Source of the DNA: Paragonimus westermani
Taxonomy: Eukaryota; Platyhelminthes; Trematoda; Plagiorchiida; Troglotrematidae
Length of the DNA: 64,000 nucleotides
Assembly (NCBI GenBank): GCA_008508345.1
Contig: QNGE01000901.1
Span: 131,973 to 195,972 of the forward strand
Direction of reading: 5' to 3'
This document shows positions 1 through 12,656 of this stretch, in pieces. The position numbers and the translations under genes were made by a program. The number at the start of each line of letters is the position of its first letter. The stretch's first letter is position 1. The notes beneath the pieces were generated by a model. That model was not told the DNA's origin, searched no databases, and saw nothing but the letters and a program-made list of their open reading frames with translations.

Positions 1-1771
1 AACAGCATCAAAACACAAAGGTTGTTAACAACGAACAAAAAACAGACGAAAACGTTATCAACACAAGTGGCCAGCTAGCTCTGTATTACCAATTTAGAAT
101 ACGCAAATTCACAGTGGTTTTTGTACCAATTTTTTGTTCGTAATAGGCTGACTGTTCAGAGGTAACTGCAATGGACATGGAGTTATATAGAAAACGAGGT
201 TATTCAAAAAATTTCCCTTAATCTTCGAAGTTAAACTGAGTGACCATCAATGAACAACGTTTGACGAGGTAAACACAAGTGTTGCACAGTTTTTTACTGG
301 TCTGCTCCAGCCAACCGATACTGACTACTTTCTTGTAGTGATTACAAGGTTTCACGGTGTTCATATTCGAACTGAAAATTCATCTGAGTTCATAAGGTAC
401 AACAGAATTGAACGTGGTTAGGACCAATAACTATTGGTACGGCCGGGTAAACCTCTAGCTCACTCGGTCAAAAAGCCTGTCCGTAACGCCTGCAACGAAA
501 TGATTAATACTCGTTGAGATACAACCCGTTAAAAGATGCAGCTAAACCAAGCTGTCGATGTGCTTCTAAAAAATCCACAGGATTCGTTCTCTTGCCTGAA
601 TATTCACCAGCCAAATACTGCAAAACCAGCACTTATCACCTCGTTTTCTTCAACTAACATAATGTAATTGTAGCGAGGGCTTCCTTGATTGTGTCGTTTT
701 ATCACGCTTGAAAATGACATTCGTTTTAATCGGTCCCCAGTTCATTCAAACGCGTGGGGAAACATTTCTTTAATTTTACCTATTTCCTCACTGGAAATGC
801 GCACCTGGACCTGAACCTCTCTTGTGATACTTCGTCAGTTTGCGATTGTTACCGTGTTTGTTTAGACAGAACAGAAATAATGTACCGAAAACTCCTCTTT
901 TTATGATCTTGTATCCGGATATCATTGACTACTATTGAATAACTGGTTTCTGCAATACGACCTTGTTAGCAGCAGCTTAGACTGCCATTGTCTCCCAGAG
1001 TTACTGGATGAAGAATGGTCGTTGTAATTCAGTTTAGTAAAACTAGTATCACGGCTATTTAATAGTTTGATTACTTACAAAGTATGGTAAATTTTCTGGG
1101 TAATTACCCTAGCTCCTTGGAAGTACTCTTCGGTAAATAACAGGCCACGAGTAAATCTGACAAAAGAATTCCTCAATGATACCACGAAATGATCTTGGTA
1201 TTGTTAGTCACCCCATTTTCAGCATTCATGTCATTGCTGTTATCTTATCAAGTACACCAGTTTGAGAAAAATGGCAATAATCCAGACAACTGATTATTTT
1301 CCATTCTATCCAGATATTTCTTGACCCAGGAAGCTGTAGCCTATCAAACTGTGAAACTGAAAGACATCAGCTGCTGTCTAGCGTATATATATCATACGTT
1401 TCCGTAGTATGAGCCAGATCACTATTCAACGTACTAGTACAGAAGATAGCCTGGAACACAATATTCGTTTTGCAAAGTAAAACAGGGTTAATTTGCCAAG
1501 AGAGTCAACTTGGTACCCTCGGATCGCAATTGTGCAGTTCGTTGTGAAAGTAATTAGAACAGCTGTAAAGTCCTTAGCAGCAGTGTATTACCAAACGTCC
1601 ACCTGATTTAGTACCCACTGTCTTACATACATGCCACATTTGTTCACAAACAGAAAATTGATTAAGCACTGTCATACTGTTTGTTACTTGAATAGATGTT
1701 TATTACAACAATTGTGTATCTTAGTTAGCAGTGACATTCTATTAAATTTTGGATACAATTACACGGCTTAC
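1..1771 (-). other. Receptor intron, continuing off the window
   Basis: Begins at the donor GTAAGC at 1771. I searched for the next Cys-rich exon on the minus strand and saw none. No repeats recognised. Confidence 0.55.
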
Positions 1772-2038
1772 TTGTTTGACACTGACTTGGGTTTGGACCC
1801 CAACAATAACGACGACCTTGAATTTGTGGACAAGATGTGTGGCAAGGGAGAGGAGTTGGTGATGTGATCCACATCTGCATACCTGAAGTTACTGACATCC
1901 AGGAATTCGTATTGTCAGACTGATGGTCAAACGACATTGTTGATTGGGTTTGTGTGGTTATTTCAGTAGTGGGTACTTTCGAGTACTGAGTGGAGTAGGC
2001 TGATTTTGATGTCACCTTTGTAGATTCTGTGGAAAGGG
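1772..2038 (-). CDS. EGFR: EGFR-family receptor exon: start of furin-like Cys-rich region
   Basis: About 89 codons. The first two thirds continue the Ser/Thr/Gln-rich linker; the end reads PCHTSCPQIQGRRYCWG then PNPSQCQT, matching the start of the EGFR Cys-rich region II (CxPSCPxxxCWGxxxxxCQ). The acceptor is a pyrimidine-rich run ending CATTCAG (exon start 2038); a second AG at 2027 (CTTTCCACAG) is also in frame and would shorten the exon by four residues. The donor ACAA|GTAAGC is strong and phase 1 like the others, so the next exon should start with two bases of a split codon. No further Cys-rich exon was found between 1 and 1771, so the gene continues to the left of the window. An alternative reading through the donor meets a stop 15 codons later, which supports splicing. 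Confidence 0.8.
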
Positions 2039-5000
2039 CTGAATGTGAAGTAATTTTCCATTTATATGGAAAATATTATATGATAGTTGAAGTGAGTCCA
2101 TACAAGGAAAACCTAGTTTCCAAAGCTGATGAGTAACTGGTGCTGCAAAGCCTTGGAAACGTTTTATAATGGTACTGCACTTTAGAGTATTAGCTTTTTG
2201 GACTGGTTTACATTTCGAGACATTCCAAGGACGAACTTTAAGATTCGTCAAAGATGATCAATACAGAAACTCTAGCCCCTTTTAGGCAAACAATCTGATC
2301 CTCAATTTAAATCAGAGCTTTCCTGGTAGCACTGAGATATACGGTACATTCCTCTGAAAGGTTCGGATGCCACAGTTTAAGTATACTTTAACTGCATATT
2401 GAATTGATTTTGTGTGAAAATCGATATCCCCGCAGCATGCTCTTTCAAGGAGTCATAGTGTAAGTGTTGCTCCAATTAAATTTGCATGCAGATTTCAAAC
2501 GGAGTCACAGTCGATCAATACATTGTCTAGTCGAGAACATTTATTACACAACGGTAACATTAATTAAAACTTCAATCATTGCAGCCATGACCGACGGAAA
2601 TTTGTCACAAGCTGAAGAACGTGTGGCATCAATCGTGTTGTTTATCATTATCTCGGAGATACTTACCTGATTTTTAATCAAACAGTTTGAATCTCATTCT
2701 GGCTTACCTAGCCAACTAATTCTTAATAAAAAAAAAACAATGTGTAGCGAACAAGCTCGTTTTCGGCGATTCGTCATCAGGCTAAATACATCACATTTAT
2801 ATCACATTTCACGGGAGAATCGTTAGGGGAGTAGGCGGGGGGACATGTGGTTAATGAGGTCAATCAGTTCAATGTCACACTGCAATCATGTACCCACTTG
2901 AACAATGGGTCTTGACAGGCTAACCGGGTGGGGGGTTGGCCAGGGCAAATCCAGAGCCTGAACAAAACGTTTTTGGGCGCACAGGGGTGGGTTATACATT
3001 CGGATCCCAATAGCCTCTGCTGTAAGTCTTAATAGATGCAAAACCGCCCCTGAAAAACGACTGCCAGTCGTGTAGAAAGCAAATCGATCTGTATACAGTC
3101 TCGAAGAAATCACGGTATGTTCACTGTATCAATCGCACACGTGTAGTAGTTGCTTTCAAACTTACTGATTCCTAATGCTCTCCAACCCCCGAATGGTTAA
3201 CGCTCACGCGCATCACACCAAGCTGACACTACCGGATTTTATAGACCACCACATTAGTGGATGAATTCAAATTAAATAAATTTATATCTTCAAACGGAAA
3301 CTGGTTTATATCGATTTTTCGGTCATCATATGTGGGCTAGCTTTTTCCAACAATTCGCCGTCATTTTAACCCGTTCAAGCGGCAGAACTTCACAATGGTT
3401 TTTACACATGAACAATGTACACCGCTTCGGATACATCTTACACACATCCGAGCATTGGTGTTGATTTCACCCTTAGAAAAGTCAAGCTACACTTGACTGT
3501 CGTATCGGATATTTAGCCACAGATGCAACTGATAATAGAATGTTTAAAATGAAACAGATAAAATGCTACGTTATCGTTTCTCACTTTTCGACATAGCAGC
3601 CAAAATAGGCCAGATTGATGGTGATCAGCTGAACATCCTTGTTAAAAGCGGACAGTGAATTATACGTTCAATATGATGGGTCAAGATTGCGCCTGTAGTC
3701 ATGTTGTGCCACCGTGTGGCCAGTTCTAATTCTGGTCCCTGTGATAAGATTAAACAAGCAATCGAACCTTTCTGGAAAATTTACAGTCCCAAACTGTGAA
3801 AGTGATATCAGCTGTAGGTTATTATTCGCGCGAGAAACTGCACTTAAATATGTGGTTTTGAAAGACGACACGGAACTTAGGTACACGAGATGGCAAATTT
3901 TCTGATGAACATAACTCCGGCCAAACTTATGTTCATTGTCCACTTTGTATAAATCACCAAGTTGTGTATGGTAATATGGTACCTGAGGATGTCCACCGTA
4001 AAAGGGGGTTTTTGTAACCTTAATCGAACACGAGATGTAAAAGATTTTCTTCCCTTACTACGTACACTGCACACAGTTATAGGTTTGAGGACTCGAACAG
4101 CAACGTCCCCTGTCGATCTTTCCATTTTGTCTTGCGAACACTCAGTGTATACATGACCTTTGTTTCCTCACTCAGACACACCTTCAGCGGTCCACATACA
4201 CTGGCCCCAAGTGTCCAAGACGCCACCGCATTATCGCTCGCCGGTTTGGTCCTTACTACTCTTGGTTGATTCTTTTTTGTGGCACGTGATTCCCTTTTCA
4301 ATCCAAGGAATGGATTTTGACAGCTCTAACTTGCAGGTCATCACTGAATGATTAATGGCCTACTGTTTTCAGCTCTCTTTTTTAGTTAGGACCCCCTTCG
4401 ACGATCCGTATACGTAACACACAAAATCACTTCACGCACAAAATCACTTCACTTACCTTCTCGGTCTGTCGAAGTTCCTTCATCAGGGCTCTTTTTAATT
4501 CGACCGTAATCGGTCGATCTCCCCCACGCCAATCAACTTCCTTATTAACTCACCAACGTGTACGTACTTCACACACAAGTTCTGCCGGTTCATCAGTTTG
4601 TCGGCTTTACCCATGACAGCCGGCCTCACTGGACTGTTACCCATCGTTATTCCCCTTGGAACCAGGTATTTGTTTCATATTCGTCTTTGCAATATCATTT
4701 GAAGTTGTGAGTATCTGTCATATGTTTTATTACAGCCGTTTTAGTGATGATATTGCCACAGCAACCAACCACATTTTTTTCACTTCTGGGATGCAACTTG
4801 TGTTACCGTGCGGTGAAAGTAACAGTCACTGGATCTTCGAATCTCGCGTTAAATTTGGTCGAATTTTGTTCAGTCAGAGTAAATTACTGTCTCTATAACC
4901 GGATTAGCCTGAGTTGAATCAAATTTAGTAGGTTGCCGCAGAACCCCTATGAAGATTCCTAGTTGGTTCGCTGCATATATCGTACATTTTTGTATGATGT

Positions 5001-5336
5001 AGTCTACCTGGTGTTCCTCATTTTCAGCTTGCCAAAAACGAATAAATGAAACAGAGCAAATGATTGGAATTTTTGTAACAACGAGACAGCCATTGAAAGG
5101 TAAACAAATCTGGTAACTGTTAATTGGGACAAAAATGACGTCAACACACGGTGACAAAAATGATGTATTTCGTATCAACAATGGCGATAGCAGCAATAAC
5201 GAAAACAGCACAAAAACAACAACAACAGCGCATATGAATTACATGATGAATGAAAATACCCAAATTTGCATGTGCTATCGTACGCATATAAACTGACCTA
5301 GGCTACTTCATATGCGTGACCATTTAGTTGTTCTAC
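2039..5336 (-). other. Receptor intron, about 3.3 kb
   Basis: Between the Ser/Thr-rich exon and the Cys-rich exon. Near 2886-2935 a segment (CTTGACAGGCTAACCGGGTG) is loosely repeated near 12405-12430. Otherwise only short stray frames. Confidence 0.55.
4420..4453 (+). repeat. 17-bp tandem duplication
   Basis: CACAAAATCACTTCACG followed by CACAAAATCACTTCACT; two units only. Confidence 0.85.
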
Positions 5337-5819
5337 GGAACAGTATGCTGTTTCTGTCATATGCAAATAAATTCAAGAATTTGTTGTCATCTTCAATGGT
5401 ATATGGAAGTGAATCAAACTCACTCGTGTGGATGTTGGGTGGTTTTATCGATGATGGAGAGCGCTCGGAAATTTCTGACAGTGGTACTTCTGATTGTACA
5501 GTCGAAATTTTCCATATGGTTTCAGCAACCGTCATATATTTTTGGTCCGTAATTTGTGACTTCTGAGGGCCTTCAGTTGTAGTGTCAAAATCGAAATCAG
5601 TAGTGGTTCGTGATAAGCTTGATGTAACTGTGGATATGACCACAACTTCTTTCGCAGTGGTTTGCCTGATTTCTGTTGAATTCAGTACATCCGGCTGTGT
5701 TGGTGTTGTACCGGTAAGCGCTTGAAAGTTTGGATTAGCCGGTGTCTGCTCGATGGGTTGCACGGATGCTTTAGTATCATCTGCCTCTACGACTGATCGT
5801 TCCATTCGCGGTAAACTCC
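5337..5819 (-). CDS. EGFR: EGFR-family receptor exon: Ser/Thr-rich insertion between L1 and Cys-rich region
   Basis: Open for about 161 codons and rich in Thr, Ser, Pro, Glu and Asp (for example TTAKEVVVISTVTSSLSRTT), with an NST glycosylation site. No cysteine and no known domain is visible; it reads like a mucin-type linker. It belongs to the receptor gene by position, strand and phase: the acceptor (ATATCTTTTTTATAG|GG) supplies the two bases needed after the phase-1 donor of the exon at 10.1 kb, and a phase-1 donor (TTCC|GTAGAA) joins in frame to the exon at 2.0 kb. That donor is weak, so the 3' border is the least certain part. Vertebrate EGFR has no counterpart here. The exon is symmetric (phase 1 at both ends), so skipping it would keep the frame. 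It could be misassigned if the true donor lies elsewhere, but a 190-codon open frame of this composition is unlikely by chance. Confidence 0.6.
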
Positions 5820-7424
5820 CTATAAAAAAGATATGCCGATTCTTGTAAAATACATAATCACTTTTGAATATGGCATGCTCAAGGTAATTTATGGTCAAAG
5901 AATCACGAAAGTCACTGAGAAGTATCGGATACAGATTTTGAGAGAAATGACATCCAAGATGATTAGTTTTGATTAACTGTCCACGTAAATATGATCAAAG
6001 CAGAGCCTACGTGAAACCGTTTTGCTGTGTTGCCCAGCTGATTATTCAAACTCAACACACACTGGTCACTCCATTCTAACAAACTGTGTTCAAGACTATC
6101 TTAATTGTTACCACCTCAAGCAGAAATTCGGCAGACCGATAATAGTCCACTAGTGGCCGCTGTTCTGTAAGTTTGCTATCCGGATCTTTACGGTACTCAG
6201 TAGAGATTATTTGGAACAATATTGTATCAACCAACTCTAGGTGACTTGTCCAAAAAACGTCACCAACCTGTCACAACTGGTTTGATGGCGACCGTCCTTG
6301 GCCATAGTAAATGATTTCATTCAAACTGTGGTCACATTGCAACGCTGGTCAATTTCCCTTTAGTCGTATATCAGAATTATTTGTATTCGTCCTACACAAA
6401 GTCACTTGATAAGCATTCCTGACAGTTATCGGTTTATGCCTGCGTGCATGTTCAATACCCAAATGTCGCGTGTTAGCCCATTATCAGAAGAATTGACTCA
6501 AACTGGATGCTTCTGCATTCTGGTATACACCACGTTGTACACGATTGATACGTTTACTTTTTGTCAGCCGTGTTTTACTGAGACGTTCGGTGGCTTAACA
6601 CCGTTTGTGACCTTCCCAGTGGATTTTCCTCGAAAAAAAATGATAGTTCCTCATGAGAAAAACCCCTCTGTGGGTGTACTGTACCCTATTGATCCATCTA
6701 TTCCATTCAGGCGCTGTTAAACAACACCGGTCATAAGGTATGTTTAGGGATGTGTGATCTGTTCATCCGCCAATACAAATCTGCATGCTAAAAATCACGG
6801 GTTGATTTATCGTGTATTTAACTACGGTGAACCACAATTTTAGTGGCTAAAACACGACCTATATAACGGGATTGGTTAGCAACTGTCCAAAGAAATATTA
6901 CTTTGTAGCCGAAGCTACGATCAGGGGAAACTGAAGTCACTAGCAAACCACTTTTGTGATGATTAGTCAACCCCAAATCAGTGTTGTTAGCTGGCTCTTG
7001 GTTTGCTGACAGAAACTTTGTGAACGATCTTGAGTGGCTTACTAGGGTTAACTGTGTGATTTGTGTGTGCTCACTAGGTGACAGTCACTTCAATTGTCAA
7101 TCATTTTATCATAGTTCCTATCCAGATCGAACAATGTGTACTGATCCATCTGCGCAACTGCTTGTTCGCACACACAATAAACAATAGCAACACACTTAAA
7201 AGAACCCGTACTTTACGAGCAACATGTGCCATCCTCATACATTAGTTTGCTTTTCCAAGAATACTCAACGAACACTACATTGTACGAAAAATATAGTGCT
7301 TGTTTAGGTAACCAGAAGCCGAAGAGTGTGGATTGTCGGATACTTTTTGCAGCTATCTGAGGGAACAAGCTGAGAATTTGCAGTGCTTTTTCACGTCTAC
7401 CTTCAAACGGATATCGTAAGACCG

Positions 7425-7545
7425 GTTTTATTTTTGGTCAGACTCACCAGGTAAACAGATTCTGAATAGGGGTTCGAACCGTCTACTTTTCTTGTTGCGA
7501 GACACTTATCCGTCTGGTCACCAAGTTCTACGGGCTTCGCTGGTG
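7425..7545 (-). repeat. tRNA-like fragment, probably a second SINE type
   Basis: Read on the minus strand, ACGGTTCGAACCCC is a perfect B box, preceded by GACCAGACGGATAAGTGTCTC. No cloverleaf could be completed, so it is probably a SINE head and not a functional tRNA gene. Confidence 0.4.
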
Positions 7546-9450
7546 ATGGGGGAGTTTGCATGTTGAACAGTGATATCCTCGCCACTTTCATCATTTAGAT
7601 GGCAGTGTCATGAATTTGGATGGGTAAGATCGAACCGACATCAGTTCCAGACAAACAATCGACAGCTCAGTGAACCGAAATGAACTAACAACTTGAAAGC
7701 ATTCTACTGATAAACAGTTCCCTCACATGCTGGCTACCCCCTTTAAAATTGCAGACTACTTACCGTTCTACTAGTGGTCATGATTGCATCGCAGTTTGTC
7801 ACCTAACTTCTACTGTCTCTCAAAAAGCGTACACCACTTAGAATGATCTGTGTTTAATCAATGCCAATGTGGATACCGTGCTGTTTGATTGCTGATACTG
7901 ATATGTGAGGTGAGTGCCGAATTCAGACTAGATAAGCTTTCTTGTGCGTAACACATTGTAGTATCTTTTTCTATTCACAATGACCTACACGTAATATAGA
8001 AGTAAACGCAGTTCGTTCTTTGTCGACATGTTCATGACGAAACGAGCAAGTGGAACTACTCAACGTATAGTATATTGCGGTGCAAATTGGAGTAGACAGT
8101 GATTACAGCTTTTGAAATTCTACGTCAACAGCGTACAAAGGAAATGCTATACATACCCAGGACAACCGTAATATACGGCCATGTAGCAATGACTATAGAC
8201 ATGACGAAGAAAACGGCAACCGCTAAATATCATTGAACTACGCATAGACGTTTATAACTAGACAGTAACTAAGTGCACCGGACTAGGAAGAAGAAGATAT
8301 TTATTGAGTTGGGATTCGAAGGAAATTGCTCAATATTGTTTATATTACTCACCGGAACTCGTGTCTAACTTACACTTCAACAACTTTTGTTATCGCACCA
8401 TACACTGTCGTAACAGAATGCGATATGGTCAATAAGCCCAGCCCCTTCCGGCTGTTTCTAGATACTCTGTCATACCAAAGGCAAAACCAATCAGAGTGCT
8501 CTGTCACAGTGACCACTAAAAGATGTCACCGATTTAAAGTCTCCAGTGTTTTTTTTAAACCACTGGAAAAGCACTGCGAAGCAGCTTACTTGTCGGACTA
8601 TTTCTGGGAATCTTTTTACACACAAGTTAGAAGGTGTTTTAGTTTAGCGCTTACCCATAAATATGTAATCCACAATGACATTCACCGGCTCCAACAAAAT
8701 GTATAATGTTGAACTTTATCATCCATTTTTAAATTTGTCATTCGCTATGTACGAAAGCCGTAAATAAGATCATAGAAAGTGAAACTATCACGAGCCCATG
8801 TTCTACAAATCAATGTCATTATTTACTTACTTCAGTAAACCCATGCGAAAATCCCGGACACATCAAACCACCAGAGTAAAATATACGGGTAGCAGTAAAG
8901 TCTTGTGTGGATGAAACTTGTAAATTGCATCTACGGTTGAAAAAAATTATCTCGGTTGTTCAACTTGCTATGCAATCGATGCAATTTAAGTTCAATGTTG
9001 AAAACTTCTGCCGAGAAGTCATCCCCGTGAGTCATTTACTGGAGTTCCTATAACACAATTGGCTGAGTAGGCAATGTGCAACCCTTAAACCCTCGACATG
9101 GATTCGCAGCTCACTTGATACAATATTTGCTGCGTTTAAACACTCTGTTCCTATTGATGATCTCGGCTCAATAATGGTTACACTATGCATAAAAAGGTTC
9201 CCGCCCACCTTGAATATTCCTCCTGAACTACTTACACTCAACACACTTTCAACATTCAGTTTGCACTGTTGGTTTCTAGCGTGAACTCTCTGAGAAGTCC
9301 TGTTTGCCCGTCAACTGTCCTAATCACCTGCTGGATTCCACGTCACACAGTGCGACTGGCGGGTAGGTGAGTCCAAGAATGACATCTCTGGAATATTAGC
9401 ATGCCTCCACAACCTGCGTCATGCCATTTTGCTTCCGTAATTGCCTCAAA

Positions 9451-9777
9451 TCCAGATTGCACATATTCTAGCACCAAAAAAACGGTGCTTGCATTTCAAG
9501 AGATACAAAAACGCAACGATCCAGATTAATTTTATGAACACGCCCCCCAACACTGCAACGGCTGATGTGAACGGCTGTAGATAAAAGCACGACTGTTTGC
9601 GACAAAACAGTTGCACTCAGTTTGATCAAATGTTTGGGGAAACAAAGCGTAGGAAGCCTTGAACACAGGATTCCTGGTCCTGAGCTAATAGTTGTGGATT
9701 GTTGGTTCGGACGAAGAGAAAAGTCAGATATGTTTGTGAGTAATCTTGCGGTGTGACAGTGAAATGAGAATTTGTAT
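9451..9777. repeat. 0.33-kb dispersed repeat, copy 1
   Basis: Shares long runs with 15382-15737, including GCGACAAAACAGTTGCACTC, CCTGGTCCTGAGCTAATAG and CAGATATGTTTGTGAGTAAT. No coding capacity seen; family unknown. Lies in the intron left of exon 10147-10503. Confidence 0.8.
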
Positions 9778-9825
9778 CCATCCAGATTTTTTATAACCAG
9801 ATTTGAACAAACTAGTCAGACTACA

Positions 9826-9957
9826 TTCAAGTTGAACATCACTCACATTTGATCGCAATCTTCGCATTCAAACGAAATTTCCAGCCAGCCTCTTTTGAAA
9901 AGAAGCACTAGACTCGAGTTTTGCTCTCATTAGAGCTCGTCAGTAGTGCATATCCTC
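9826..9957 (-). repeat. SINE 3' fragment in receptor intron
   Basis: Matches the 3' third of the SINE (CAGCCAGCCTCTTTTGAAAA, then CATTAGAGCTCGTCAGTAG). The tRNA-like part is absent. Confidence 0.7.
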
Positions 9958-10146
9958 ATCAGTAATCAGACCATGCTGAAAACGCTTTTAGACGTTGGAC
10001 CTGTAAATGTTATATCAAACGAGCTTCACAGACTTTGTCATCGTAATGAAACCTCTGTGCTCTATTGACATTGTATTATTTAATCAGCCATCACGAACAA
10101 GAACACAAAAATCTACCGATGGAAAACTCAACGTAAAATTTCTTAC

Positions 10147-10503
10147 TTTTGTCTTCATTCTTTCCAGCATTTAACGGTGGGTTTGAACTTGTTATTCCTT
10201 GAGTATTCGCCTCGACTGGCATTGATGTGGTCAGTAAAGCATCAGATGGTGTCTCACTTTTTTCCAATACCAATACGGAATCATTTTGAATGCTGTGTGT
10301 GTGTTCGTTTTGACGCGTACATACTCCAAAGATTCGACACTGACATGTCTCATACCAAGGTGACAAGTTTACACCAAAAGGTAGTGCGTACAGGTCCACT
10401 GTTTGCCGTTCCGCAGTTTCTAGCAAATCATCCCACTTCAGAGTAAAAGGAGCGTAGCAAAGTCCAGGGTTGTCATAGAAGTACACACCATGTCGTAAGA
10501 TGG
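10147..10503 (-). CDS. EGFR: EGFR-family receptor exon: end of L1 domain plus Ser/Thr-rich tail
   Basis: Next exon of the same receptor gene, about 119 codons. It opens with ILRHGVYFYDNPGLCYAPF and KWDDLLE, matching the last L1 repeat of EGFR (EILHGxVxFxxNPxLC then IxWxDI). A Cys pair follows in YETCQCRIFGVC; after it the sequence becomes hydrophilic and rich in Ser, Thr, Asn and Pro with no recognisable domain. The acceptor lies after a pyrimidine-rich stretch ending GCGACCAG, and two leading bases (CC) complete the split codon left by the upstream exon. The donor reads AAAA|GTAAGA, again after the first codon base. The in-frame ORF extends past both junctions, but homology begins exactly at the acceptor, which is why these borders were chosen. 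Both neighbouring introns (about 5.9 and 4.3 kb) contain one copy of the same 0.33-kb repeat. Confidence 0.85.
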
Positions 10504-12636
10504 CTGGTCGCAAGGAAATCGAAAATGGACGTTCATATAGTACCATCGGTCAATAGTAGGCACAGCAAATGGTTAACATAAATAACGATTGTCTGGTTAG
10601 TAACTTAATTCGGAAGTTAAACAAAATTTTGGGATCTCAACATGTCTTTTTTGTTATTGATGAATCATGTTGACCTGTTCAAAAACGTCAAAGATAATTA
10701 TTCACCATGTTCAAATCAAGTTCAGTGGACCGCGAGGAATCGATTGGACGTAAGTTACCAGTTGTTTTGCATCTATCTTCGGCTTTGTAATCAGATTCAA
10801 GCCCTATTTATGGAACCATGGGAATTTTTTTACCTTCTACCATAAAGCATTTTTTGTTCTTCCTACTTTTTCGTACCTCCCTTCCTCTGGTATGCGAAAA
10901 ACGAGGTGATCTCACAAAGTTCTTGGTAAAAGAACTCTTCTTTGTGAGGGTAAATCGAGGGACACTAAATACAATCAAACCCCACTCAGTGCGTGCATAT
11001 AGAAGGAACATGGATCGAGACGTAAATATTAGTTTGATTAATCATATAGAAGTCAGGCCAATAGTCATCCCTATTCTTTTTGTGCAGTTCTAAGTATGTA
11101 TACATTTGTTTTTTATCGTCCCTTATAGTTCTTGATAAATTTGTTTGAGTCATTGCTGAGTACCTGCTCAAATTCTAGTTTACAATTGTGTGACTTTGCT
11201 TATACCCTCATTATGCAGACTTACCGGTAGTCGATTGGGGAGTAATGTTGTATTTGTGGACTAAAATCCTGCAAACGACCTGTTTGAAGCATATAAATTA
11301 CGCGAATCTGAATTCTGTCTCTGAGCAACCGTAGTGAACTGCTGTTTAAGAACTTTCATGTGATATCGTTCAGTGGCCTTTCGGTTAATCATGCTGCTGA
11401 ATAACATTCTAGGCTGCATTGCTTGTATTCTAAAAGTCTGCGAGTAGTGCAATACTCATATTAAGTCATATCTTTTTCGTAAATGGGTGGTCTGAGGGGT
11501 ACCTGTGAGATGGCAGTTCGGTTGTGTAAAGTTGCGCTGACCGGGGTGGTGTGCTGAGTACTACTCACGCAATATCGAAATTCAAGTGGTTGTGATTCAA
11601 TCGAACGAAACACGCCTTGACATAAAACTATAAACCACGTGAAACTTTACATACTATACGTTTACAATGCACCACACAGTGTCTTCCTTTTAACCCTAGC
11701 TCACCCACAGCATCACTGGACATAACCTAAGAAATTTGTTCTGCACAATTTACAGTCAGCCAGTCAGTAAAGAAGGTGGCAAGAGTTGGCCACACCAAAC
11801 GACACTGTCATACTGATCATGAAGTTTCCTCAGGCATGCGAGACGACCAAGTAAATTAGAGCGTTAACATGTGATTTGATCACACCCCATTAGGTTGGAT
11901 GAATACAGATCACCACGTGGTTCCAGCTTACACTCACTACGACTACAAGGAGTCAAAATGGGAGCTCTGGTACATCCTGAGTATCTCCATCAAGTGGACG
12001 CTCCGTGGTCAGTTCCGGTCGTTGTTCAACACATCATGTAGCGTTAGTATGAATAGGAAGATAAGAGGTTCGGTGCGTAATGTGGGATTTGCTGACTCGA
12101 TTCTCATATCTAAGTTGATGTTGGGGCACATCGACGTACGATGCTGATGTCGGTAAATGTCCCACTCCAGTGACTAAGCTAATATGGATGACCATCCTTC
12201 CATGGTGCTTGCACGGAGATGATCGTGTGCAACCGGTTATTGTGCTGACAGATCACGTTGATCAGTTTCAAATAATGTTCTGGACTCTTCGAGCACCGAC
12301 TGTACACTGTGACTGCGACACCATCTGGTCGCCTAATAATCGATAACTTTCTTAACGTCAGTGTAGCTCAGCGCTGTCGACCTGAACAGCTTTGAATTCC
12401 ACCCATCTTGACAGGTTAACAGGGTGAGGTCTCGCAATAAAGGATACGTGCCTGGCCATCTCGCTTTTTTGAAACGATCGCGGTTTTATGGGGTTGTTAA
12501 CATTTTCTGTGAGAAACATAAAGACTGAATGTACATTCGCGGATAGGGCTACGGAAGTCGGTTGAAAATTTTCCAAAACACAAGTAGTGTGTGTGATAGA
12601 AAAACAATCGCCAAACAGTGAAGTGTAACCAACACA

Positions 12637-12656
12637 GCGGCGGCGGCGGCGGCGGC
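12637..12656 (+). repeat. (CGG)n microsatellite
   Basis: Twenty bases of pure CGG-type trinucleotide repeat, unusual in this AT-rich sequence. Located in a receptor intron. Confidence 0.9.

Larger units (their letters stand above)
5820..10146 (-). other. Receptor intron, about 4.3 kb
   Basis: Holds the tRNA-like fragment at 7.5 kb, the 0.33-kb repeat and a SINE 3' fragment. Plus-strand frames at 6406-6720 and 8326-8706 show no domain and are taken as chance. Confidence 0.6.

Noticed and set aside
2886..3113. Minus-strand frame sharing PHPVxLSR with a frame near 12.4 kb
   Set aside because: The similarity covers about 25 bases only; too short to define a repeat family or coding sequence.
7425..7545. 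Functional tRNA gene
   Set aside because: The B box is perfect but no acceptor stem or anticodon arm can be formed; a SINE head is more likely.
8326..8706. 126-codon plus-strand frame
   Set aside because: Lies inside a receptor intron on the opposite strand, with no domain and no splice or promoter signals; length is within chance for this amount of sequence.
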